Source of the DNA: Actinomycetes bacterium
GTDB lineage: Bacteria > Actinomycetota > Acidimicrobiia > Acidimicrobiales > Microtrichaceae
Length of the DNA: 13,446 nucleotides
Direction of reading: 5' to 3'
Assembly (NCBI GenBank): GCA_023437745.1
Contig: JAEZFI010000050.1
Location: 1-13,446, forward strand
Every line of letters begins with the position of its first letter. Positions within the stretch are counted from its first letter, which is position 1. Below are positions 7,902 through 13,180 of this stretch, piece after piece. A program made the position numbers and the translations under genes. The notes beneath the pieces were generated by a model that was not told the DNA's origin, made no database searches, and saw nothing but the letters and a program-made list of their open reading frames with translations.

Positions 7902-9197
7902 TCAGTCGTTGGCCGACGGGGCGGTCGTGGTGGTGGTGTTCGAGCCGGAGCTCGTCGAGGTCCCCGTGGAGGACCTCGGGGCGGTGGTCGTCGGTGCACC
8001 GGCAGGCGCCTCGTTGGCGCGGAGGTCGGGGCGTTCGACGGACAGCGAGCGCTCGTAGACGACGATGGCCCACACCTCTTCGGGCGACAGCATGCCGCCG
8101 GCCCCGAGCTGCGGCACCTTGGTGTCGCCGTTGTTCGGGTTGATGCCGAACCCGGGCATGCGGCCGGAACCCTGCTGGCGGTTGCCGTAGAGCTTGCCGT
8201 ACTCGGTGCCGGACATCACCAGCGCGAAGTGCTGCTTGATGGTGAGGTCGTTCTCGATGCCGATGAGGCTCGGCGCGAAGCGGCTCCGGCCCGTCTCCTG
8301 CACGGGCTGCCAGGGCTGCCCGAAGGCGGCACCGGGGACGTGGCAGCGGGCGCACGCGTAGGCGCCGCCGGACTCGCCCATGTTGAACAGGATCTCGCCG
8401 AGGAGCAGGTTGTCGGCCTCGCTCAGGCAGGCGAACTCGTCCGACGGGCACTCGTAGGCGAGCGGGTCCTTGAGGGTGCCGTTCTCCTTCTTCACCGCGG
8501 CGAGCCGGTCGGCCAGCGGCTTGCTCCGGCCGCCGACGGCGTCCATCACCTGCTGGTCCATCTCCTCGCGGGTGAGCTGGACGGTCCACAGGTAGTCGAT
8601 GACGTTGTCGAGCTGCTGATCGGAGAGGGCACCGCCGCCGACCACGCCCCACGCCGCCATCGGCGTGCCGGGCCGGCCGTAGACCAGGACGTCGCGCACC
8701 TCGGCCTGGCTGAACCGCCACAGCACCGTGTTGAGCGCCGGGGCGTTCCAGGTGACCTGCTGGAGGAACTCACCGTTCTCGTCGGTGATCACGTAGTTGG
8801 TCGAGCCGCCGACGCCCTCGGGACCGTGGCAGCCGACGCACTGGGCGCCGGTGACGTAGGTCTCCTCGCCGCGCGTCTGGAAGATGTCCTGCATGTGGGC
8901 GACCATGCCCTCCTGCCGGCCGCCCTCGGCGAGCCAGTACAGGGGCAGCGTGACGCCGACCACGATGAGGAAGCCGAAGGACGCCCACAGCGCCCAGTTC
9001 AGCTTGGTGGTCTCGAGCTTCTCGTCGTCGAAGTACTGCTTGCGGTTCGGCGCGAGCTCGATCTCGGAGCCGGCCTCCTTGCGACCCTTGCGCATCTGGG
9101 TCCATACGAAGAAGAAGCCTCCGATGAACACCACTGCGATCACGACGTAGCCGATCGCTCGCTGTGTGGTCATGAGTGCCAGCATCGAGTTCATCAC
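7902..9197 (-). CDS. membrane-anchored dihaem cytochrome c of the bc complex
   Basis: Likely cytochrome c subunit of the quinol:cytochrome c reductase; about 431 residues. Two membrane helices come first (about 15-32 and 69-88), separated by a basic cytoplasmic loop, so both haem domains lie outside. Haem 1 is CVGCH at 120-124 with M180 (RPGTPM) as probable sixth ligand. Haem 2 is CARCH at 282-286 with M347 (GRMPGFG). C250 and C257 between the domains could form a disulfide. The last about 35 residues are a Thr/Ser/Ala tail, common in exported actinobacterial proteins. The start is uncertain: GTG at 9197 and ATG at 9194 sit almost on an AGGGAG, while the ATG at 9185 has it about 11 nt upstream. 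All give the same membrane topology. It differs from mycobacterial QcrC, which is anchored by a C-terminal helix. Confidence 0.9.
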   Translation of the reverse strand: MMNSMLALMTTQRAIGYVVIAVVFIGGFFFVWTQMRKGRKEAGSEIELAPNRKQYFDDEKLETTKLNWALWASFGFLIVVGVTLPLYWLAEGGRQEGMVAHMQDIFQTRGEETYVTGAQCVGCHGPEGVGGSTNYVITDENGEFLQQVTWNAPALNTVLWRFSQAEVRDVLVYGRPGTPMAAWGVVGGGALSDQQLDNVIDYLWTVQLTREEMDQQVMDAVGGRSKPLADRLAAVKKENGTLKDPLAYECPSDEFACLSEADNLLLGEILFNMGESGGAYACARCHVPGAAFGQPWQPVQETGRSRFAPSLIGIENDLTIKQHFALVMSGTEYGKLYGNRQQGSGRMPGFGINPNNGDTKVPQLGAGGMLSPEEVWAIVVYERSLSVERPDLRANEAPAGAPTTTAPRSSTGTSTSSGSNTTTTTAPSAND

Positions 9198-9234
9198 TCC
9201 CTAGAGGTCCTGTAGATCCGTGCGCGCGGTCGGC

Positions 9235-10116
9235 TCAGTGCCCGCCGCCGCCGCCACCGACGCAGTGGGGGCCCTCGGCCTCTTGGCCCGTCGTGTTGGT
9301 GCCGATCGGCGGCCCCTGGATGATCTTCGCGGAGGCGGTGTCGACGGTGACCGAGCCGTCGGGCGACACGGCGACGGGGAAGCGGTCGAGCCCGCGGGGC
9401 GCCGGGCCACCCTTCTTCTCACCGACCCGGTTGTACTGCGAGCCGTGGCACGGGCACTCGAACCACTGCGACGTCTTGCACTCGGGCACGCGGCAGCCGA
9501 GGTGGACGCACTTCTGGTAGAGGGCCACGATGCCCTCCTCCATGCCGGGGAGGCACGCCTGGCCGGCGTACGCGATGCGCGCCTTCGGCACGGCAGCGGC
9601 CGGGAACTCCGTGATCCACATGCGACCCTCGGGCTTGTAGAGGAAGCCGCTGTTCTTCTGGATGTCCGCCTTGATGTCGCTGAGCTTGCCGACGCGGATC
9701 TGGCCGCCGAAGCCGCCGGAGCCCGACGGCCAGAGGAAGGCCGTGAACGCCGCTGCGGCGAACGTGGTGATCGACAGGCCCATGAGGCCGACCATCGAGC
9801 GGTTCAGGAACTGCCGACGGGTGACGCCGTAGGTCTCGGGATCCGGCGGGACCCACAGCGTGGGCGCCGTGGAGCTGGCGGGGACGACGGCGTTGCCGGT
9901 GCGGGCGATGACCGCTGCGCGCTCGACCTCGCGACCGCTGGGGCCGCCGGCGGCTGCCAGCTCGCGGTCGGCGGCGCGCCGCGCCTTGTCGCGCTTCAGC
10001 GTCTCGCGGGCGAGTGCACCGGTCGACTGGTTCTCCCGCCGCCGCACCGTCGACAGCACCGCTGCCGCTGCGGCCAGGACCAGGAGAACGATCGCGAGGA
10101 CCACCAATCCGCTCAT
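9235..10116 (-). CDS. Rieske [2Fe-2S] protein of the bc complex
   Basis: A 293-residue Rieske subunit that takes electrons from quinol at the Qo site and passes them to cytochrome c. Box 1 is C203-V-H205-L-G-C208 and box 2 is C221-P-C223-H224-G-S. C203, H205, C221 and H224 are the cluster ligands, and C208/C223 the stabilising disulfide pair. Two membrane segments are predicted: one at 3-24 and a second at about 107-129 preceded by TRRQFLN, a twin-arginine-like motif (R100, R101). The about 75-residue linker between them is highly charged. Unpaired C188, C213 and C285 and a C-terminal HCVGGGGGGH are unusual. The ATG at 10116 has GAGGT a few nt upstream and lies 55 nt after the preceding gene. 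A qcrA-like name would be reasonable, but the gene order is not the actinobacterial qcrCAB. Confidence 0.95.
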   Translation of the reverse strand: MSGLVVLAIVLLVLAAAAAVLSTVRRRENQSTGALARETLKRDKARRAADRELAAAGGPSGREVERAAVIARTGNAVVPASSTAPTLWVPPDPETYGVTRRQFLNRSMVGLMGLSITTFAAAAFTAFLWPSGSGGFGGQIRVGKLSDIKADIQKNSGFLYKPEGRMWITEFPAAAVPKARIAYAGQACLPGMEEGIVALYQKCVHLGCRVPECKTSQWFECPCHGSQYNRVGEKKGGPAPRGLDRFPVAVSPDGSVTVDTASAKIIQGPPIGTNTTGQEAEGPHCVGGGGGGH

Positions 10117-10171
10117 CGCGCACCTCGATTCGTCACGTCGTCTGCCATCTCGTACTCGCTCGTCCGCTGCA

Positions 10172-10957
10172 TCACAGGTCGAAGAACACGCCGTCGCGCC
10201 AGGGCAGCGTGAAGTTGAAGCCCGGGCCCCGGAAGAAGGACCCGATGATCACGAGGACCGCCCAGAACATGAGGTGGACCGACATCAGCGCGATGGCGAA
10301 CTTGCGGTCCTCGGGCTTGTTCGAGGGGTTGCGGTCCACGTACGGGGCGAGGATCAGCAGGAAGATGCCCATGCCCGGGATGGTCACGCCGGCGACCATC
10401 GGGTGGAACATGGTGAGCAGCTCCTGCAGGCCGAGGAAGTACCACGGCGCCTTGGAGGGGTTCGGCGTCTTGTTGACGTCGGCCAGCTCGAGGAGCGGGG
10501 CGTTCACGAAGATCGAGAACACCGTGGTCACCGCGGTCACGGCCAGCGCGGCGCCGAACTCCATGATGAGGAGGTGGGGCCACACGTGGACCTTGTCCTG
10601 CGGCTTGGCCTTGACGTCCTGGATCGACCCGGACTTGACGACCGTCAGCAGTCGCTGGGTGTGACCACCGGGGCCGGCGGCGAGGGGCGGCCCGGTGATC
10701 GTCGCGACGCCACCACCGGCGGCCGCGGCGACGGCCACGCCGCCACCGGCGGGCGCCGCGGCAGCGTCGCCGCTCGCCTTCTTCGACTTGGCGGCCCTGG
10801 AGCGCTCGAGCAGGTGCGCGGGGATGCGCGAGTCGCCGCCACCGGCCTCCGCCGGGGCTGCGGCCTCGGCCGGCGCGGCGGACTCGGCGGCCTTCGCGGC
10901 AGCCTTGTCCTTCGCGGCCTGCGCCCGCTTCAGGAGGTGTTCTGGGATTTCGGTCAC
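10172..10957 (-). CDS. cytochrome b C-terminal half (subunit IV-like) with repeated-motif N-terminal extension
   Basis: A 261-residue protein matching the helix E-F-G half of cytochrome b, like subunit IV of b6f. Residues 1-120 are a hydrophilic Ala/Pro/Gly/Lys extension containing two copies of a PxHLLxR motif (IPEHLLKR at 4-11, IPAHLLER at 45-52). Membrane segments follow at about 128-151, 190-207 and 219-240. The Qo-site motif reads A170-P-W-Y173 within KAPWYFLGLQEL, not the usual PEWY. The start is set by AGGAGG at 10965-10970, seven nt before the GTG at 10957; longer frames up to 11209 overlap the upstream cytochrome b. It lies 17 nt after that gene, and the two together make one complete cytochrome b. 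Assignment to the cytochrome b C-terminal family is strong; the role of the extension is unknown. Confidence 0.92.
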   Translation of the reverse strand: MTEIPEHLLKRAQAAKDKAAAKAAESAAPAEAAAPAEAGGGDSRIPAHLLERSRAAKSKKASGDAAAAPAGGGVAVAAAAGGGVATITGPPLAAGPGGHTQRLLTVVKSGSIQDVKAKPQDKVHVWPHLLIMEFGAALAVTAVTTVFSIFVNAPLLELADVNKTPNPSKAPWYFLGLQELLTMFHPMVAGVTIPGMGIFLLILAPYVDRNPSNKPEDRKFAIALMSVHLMFWAVLVIIGSFFRGPGFNFTLPWRDGVFFDL

Positions 10958-10964
10958 GTCAGTA

Positions 10965-10970
10965 CCTCCT
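10965..10970 (-). promoter_or_regulatory. Shine-Dalgarno site deciding the subunit-IV-like start
   Basis: A perfect AGGAGG on the minus strand lies seven nt before the GTG at 10957. It decides this non-ATG start over longer frames that would overlap the upstream cytochrome b, and so establishes that the PxHLLxR motif is at the true N-terminus. Confidence 0.85.
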
Positions 10971-10974
10971 CGAC

Positions 10975-11757
10975 CTAGAGCGGACCCGAGATCCCGCCAT
11001 CCTTCCGGACACGCCAGAAGTGGATGGCCATGAAGATCACGATGATGAACGGGAAGAACAGGACGTGGAGCACGTACCACCGCAGCAGGGTGTCCGTGCC
11101 GATCTCGGCGCCGCCGAGGAGCACGAACCGGACCTGGCTGCCGAAGACCGGGGTGTACCCGATCATGTTCGTGCCCACGGTCACCGCCCAGAGCGCCAGC
11201 TGGTCCCACGGGAGGAGGTAGCCGGTGAACGACAGGAGCAGGGTGAGCGTGAGGAGGATCACGCCGATCACCCAGTTGAACTCACGTGGCGCCTTGTAGG
11301 CGCCGTGGTAGAAGACCCGCGCCATGTGGAGGAACACGGAGATCACCATGAGGTGCGCGCCCCACCGGTGCATGTTCCGCACGAGCAGGCCGAACGTGAC
11401 CGAGGTCTGCAGGGCGTAGATGTCGTCCCAGGCCTGGGCGGCGGTCGGACGGTAGAAGAACATCAGGAAGATGCCGGTCACCGTCAGCAGGATGAACACG
11501 AAGAAGCTCAGGCCACCGAGGCAGAGCGTGTAGCTCACCTTCACGGCGTGGCGCTTCACCTTGACCGGGTGCAGGTGGTACAGCACCGAGTTCATGATCA
11601 CGTAGGACCGGTTCCTCGGGCTGTCCGAGTAGCCCTTCCGGAAGATCGAACCCGGGCGGAAGATCGAGCTCCACGCCTGAGACCCCTGCACGGAGTCGTT
11701 CAGCTGGGTCAGCTTCGCACCGAGCCCTGGGCTGCTGCCTTGCATCGTCTTGGCCAC
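10975..11757 (-). CDS. cytochrome b6-type N-terminal cytochrome b
   Basis: A 260-residue dihaem membrane protein equivalent to cytochrome b6, the quinol-oxidising core of the complex. Four helices A-D are visible. Haem ligands are H130-x13-H144 in helix B and H231-x14-H246 in helix D; the 14-residue spacing in helix D is characteristic of b6-type proteins. C79 in YTLCLGGLSFF sits where cytochrome b6 and the Bacillus homologue attach the extra haem c(n) by a single thioether. FTGYLLPWDQLALWA (177-191) is the conserved helix C/cd region. The GTG start at 11757 has GGGAG about 6 nt upstream; the ATG five codons in is an alternative. A 71-nt gap separates it from the ferredoxin gene. This b6-like split form differs from the unsplit QcrB of mycobacteria and corynebacteria. 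Confidence 0.95.
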   Translation of the reverse strand: MAKTMQGSSPGLGAKLTQLNDSVQGSQAWSSIFRPGSIFRKGYSDSPRNRSYVIMNSVLYHLHPVKVKRHAVKVSYTLCLGGLSFFVFILLTVTGIFLMFFYRPTAAQAWDDIYALQTSVTFGLLVRNMHRWGAHLMVISVFLHMARVFYHGAYKAPREFNWVIGVILLTLTLLLSFTGYLLPWDQLALWAVTVGTNMIGYTPVFGSQVRFVLLGGAEIGTDTLLRWYVLHVLFFPFIIVIFMAIHFWRVRKDGGISGPL

Positions 11758-11782
11758 GAGTACTCCCTACTCCCCGCGCTCG

Positions 11783-11808
11783 GTGTGCGTCGAATCCGTG
11801 TGTGCGTC
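11783..11808. repeat. short tandem-spaced direct repeat in the gap before cytochrome b6
   Basis: GTGTGCGTC occurs at 11783-11791 and again at 11800-11808, a 17-nt period, inside the 71-nt gap between the ferredoxin and cytochrome b genes. It could be a regulator or processing site, or chance. Confidence 0.3.
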
Positions 11809-11828
11809 ACGTGTCATGTCGTGGTGCC

Positions 11829-12245
11829 TCAGCCCAGTCGCATGCCATAGCCGTAGCCATGGGCGTTGGTCCGCTGGTGCGTGTCGCCCGCCGCGCCGGG
11901 GTCGCCGATCTTGCCCAGGATGATCACACCCGTCGGGCAGCGGTCCACGCACAGGGCGCAGCGCGTGCAGACGTCGTCGTCGATGAGGAAGAGGACGTTG
12001 TCGCTCGGGTCCACACCAGGCTGTTCGACGCCGACCGTCTCGTCGATGGCATCGGTGGCCACCATGTGGATGCACTTCCACGGGCAGATGTCGACGCAGC
12101 CCTCGCACATGATGCACTCGGACTGGTCGATGTGGATGAACTGCTTCGGCTTGACGGCCTTCGCCAGGTAGTCGGCGTCGACCTCCTGCAGCACGTAGTC
12201 GGTTCGGAACTCCGGCATCGGGGGGTTCGCGTCGGTGACGCCCAT
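11829..12245 (-). CDS. 2x[4Fe-4S] ferredoxin associated with the bc complex
   Basis: A 138-residue soluble iron-sulfur protein with two cubane motifs: C44-x2-C47-x2-C50-x3-C54-P and C93-x2-C96-x2-C99-x3-C103-P. An extra C58 follows the first set. About 35 residues separate the two motifs, more than in compact bacterial ferredoxins. The first 40 residues (with PKQFIHIDQSECIMCEGC around the first set) and a Gly/Tyr/His tail (HGYGYGMRLG) lie outside the core. No membrane segment or signal peptide is seen, so it probably acts at the cytoplasmic face. The AGGAGG at 12251-12256 overlaps the upstream stop and lies 5 nt before the ATG at 12245. NuoI also has two such motifs, but NuoI is normally encoded after nuoH and this gene sits with cytochrome b. 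Ferredoxin family: sure. Partner: inferred from position. Confidence 0.92.
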   Translation of the reverse strand: MGVTDANPPMPEFRTDYVLQEVDADYLAKAVKPKQFIHIDQSECIMCEGCVDICPWKCIHMVATDAIDETVGVEQPGVDPSDNVLFLIDDDVCTRCALCVDRCPTGVIILGKIGDPGAAGDTHQRTNAHGYGYGMRLG

Positions 12246-12255
12246 GGGGACCTCC

Positions 12256-12855
12256 TCAGACCTTCCCGGCCTTGGCGACGAGCGGACGACCGTAGGCCGA
12301 CACCGGCTCGATCGCCGACGCCGCCGCAGCCTTCTTCTCCCGATCGTTCCAGAACGCACAGGCCCAGATGAAGCCGCCCAGGCCGACGCCGTAGATCAGC
12401 ACGGCGACCACGTCGCGGATCGCCTGCTTCGTCACCGTCAGCGGGATGTCGTTCCAGAAGCTCCACCAGGTGCCCCACGAACCCTCGGGCCCGAGGACCT
12501 TCTTGTCGGGGCGCCAGCCGAGGCCCGAGTCCGCCCAGTTGAGGAACTCGTGGGGCAGCACGCCGTAGAGCCAGAAGAGCGTGGCGAACGCCCACGTCGC
12601 TCCGATCATCGCCTCGCCCCAGGTGAGGGGCGTGCCCGGCGGGCGGCGCTTCGCCGCCCAGAAGAACGGCACCATCATGACCATGAACACCACCACCGCG
12701 GCGATGTAGCGGACGGCGAAGATCTGCGCCGCCGCGAACCCGAGGCGCTCTGAGCCGTCGGCCAGCCACATGAGGAACGCGATGCCCATCGGGAGGGCGA
12801 GCAGGGAGGCGACGATGAATCCCTGCACCTTCAGATGCGTCTTGGTGATGTCCAC
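12256..12855 (-). CDS. Trp-rich four-helix membrane protein, first gene of the operon, unknown function
   Basis: I do not recognise this 199-residue protein. Four hydrophobic helices are predicted at about 12-31, 48-67, 83-100 and 147-169. There are 13 tryptophans, six of them between residues 107 and 134 in a loop (HEFLNWADSGLGW, then SWGTWWSFW). H102 is a possible conserved polar residue at the end of helix 3; no Cys pair or haem motif is visible, only C166. The C-terminal tail is basic and Ala rich, suggesting a cytoplasmic end. The GTG at 12855 is chosen because AGGAG lies 8 nt upstream (12864-12868); the frame continues to 12918 but with a Pro/Arg-rich segment that looks non-coding. The ferredoxin start is 10 nt downstream. 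It may be the membrane anchor of that ferredoxin or an extra subunit of the bc complex; this is inference. Confidence 0.8.
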   Translation of the reverse strand: MDITKTHLKVQGFIVASLLALPMGIAFLMWLADGSERLGFAAAQIFAVRYIAAVVVFMVMMVPFFWAAKRRPPGTPLTWGEAMIGATWAFATLFWLYGVLPHEFLNWADSGLGWRPDKKVLGPEGSWGTWWSFWNDIPLTVTKQAIRDVVAVLIYGVGLGGFIWACAFWNDREKKAAAASAIEPVSAYGRPLVAKAGKV

Positions 12856-12863
12856 CCGCAGCA

Positions 12864-12868
12864 CTCCT
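12864..12868 (-). promoter_or_regulatory. Shine-Dalgarno site deciding the first gene's start
   Basis: AGGAG on the minus strand lies eight nt before the GTG at 12855 and is the reason to prefer this start to the extension reaching 12918. Confidence 0.75.
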
Positions 12869-12928
12869 GCTCGACTGTCGGCACTCCGTGGACCGTGCCG
12901 GGTGCACCGTGGGCGCATCCGGAACGGT

Positions 12929-12944
12929 CGTGAAAGTTCTCACA
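12929..12944. promoter_or_regulatory. Crp/GlxR-like operator candidate
   Basis: CGTGA-N6-TCACA fits the Crp-family consensus TGTGA-N6-TCACA at nine of ten specified positions. It lies about 75 nt upstream of the leftward operon start (12855). In corynebacteria the Crp-like regulator GlxR is known to control respiratory genes, so the location makes sense. A single site by eye is suggestive, not proof. Confidence 0.45.
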
Positions 12945-12981
12945 ATGTCATCGCATGGGGACACTCGACGACGAGTTGAGG

Positions 12982-12987
12982 TTTATC
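12982..12987 (-). promoter_or_regulatory. possible -10 box of the leftward operon
   Basis: Read on the minus strand this is GATAAA, four of six matches to TATAAT and one of few AT-rich spots in the spacer. The hexamer 17 bp upstream (TGTGCT) is a poor -35. If used, transcription would begin about 30 nt before the Crp-like site, placing that site downstream of the start as a repressor would sit. Weak evidence. Confidence 0.2.
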
Positions 12988-13044
12988 ACGCGGGCACTCG
13001 CGACAGCACATTCCGGCCACCGTGGCGGTGACGCTCCCCCACGG

Positions 13045-13077
13045 GCCCGGCGACGACCGGCGGCGCGGCGGCCGGGC
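13045..13077. repeat. GC-rich inverted repeat (possible hairpin)
   Basis: Arms GCCCGGC (13045-13051) and GCCGGGC (13071-13077) are perfect complements with a 19-nt loop, followed by TTT. The short T run, the long loop and the position within a divergent spacer make a real intrinsic terminator unlikely. It may be chance in GC-rich DNA. Confidence 0.25.
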
Positions 13078-13078
13078 T

Positions 13079-13107
13079 TTGGTGGGGACCTGTGGCGTGG
13101 GCATAAA
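13079..13107 (+). promoter_or_regulatory. possible promoter of the rightward gene
   Basis: TTGGTG (13079-13084) and CATAAA (13102-13107) are separated by 17 bp and match the sigma70-type -35 and -10 consensus at 3/6 and 4/6. Transcription would start near 13115, giving a leader of about 65 nt that contains the 17-bp palindrome. Moderate to weak evidence. Confidence 0.3.
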
Positions 13108-13138
13108 GTGACCCGCGGCGGTCGTCGGAGACCGTCGA

Positions 13139-13155
13139 ACCGGACCTGGTCCGGT
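13139..13155. repeat. 17-bp perfect palindrome in the leader of the rightward gene
   Basis: ACCGGACC-T-GGTCCGGT has two perfectly complementary 8-bp arms around one central base. It ends 25 nt before the TTG start at 13181. It could be an operator for a dimeric regulator, or a leader hairpin with a 7-bp stem and a CTG loop. The symmetry is exact; the function is unknown. Confidence 0.5.
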
Positions 13156-13180
13156 CACCGCCCAGACCCGGGAGTCAGCG

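Larger units (their letters stand above)
12856..13180. other. divergent intergenic regulatory region
   Basis: This 325-nt stretch lies between the divergent operons and has no credible gene. Short open frames crossing it are Arg/Pro-rich and lack ribosome binding sites. It contains a Crp/GlxR-like dyad (12929-12944), an AT-rich patch GTTTATC (12981-12987), a GC-rich inverted repeat (13045-13051 with 13071-13077), a possible promoter for the rightward gene (13079-13107) and a 17-bp perfect palindrome (13139-13155). Both transcripts presumably start here. Confidence 0.75.

Noticed and set aside
6659..9215. Two long plus-strand open frames opposite the unknown membrane protein and cytochrome c
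   Set aside because: Asp/Arg/Gly-rich without motifs, while the minus strand has haem motifs, helices and operon spacing.
10172..11757. Frameshift splitting a single cytochrome b gene
   Set aside because: Each half has its own start, and the second has a perfect AGGAGG and a 120-residue extension; the split matches the known b6/subunit IV arrangement.
11829..12245. Ferredoxin as a displaced NuoI
   Set aside because: NuoI is expected after nuoH beyond the window; the flanking sequences and position next to cytochrome b do not fit NuoI, although both have two [4Fe-4S] motifs.
13045..13077. Hairpin as an intrinsic terminator
   Set aside because: Stem of only 7 bp with a 19-nt loop and three T; no convergent gene ends here.
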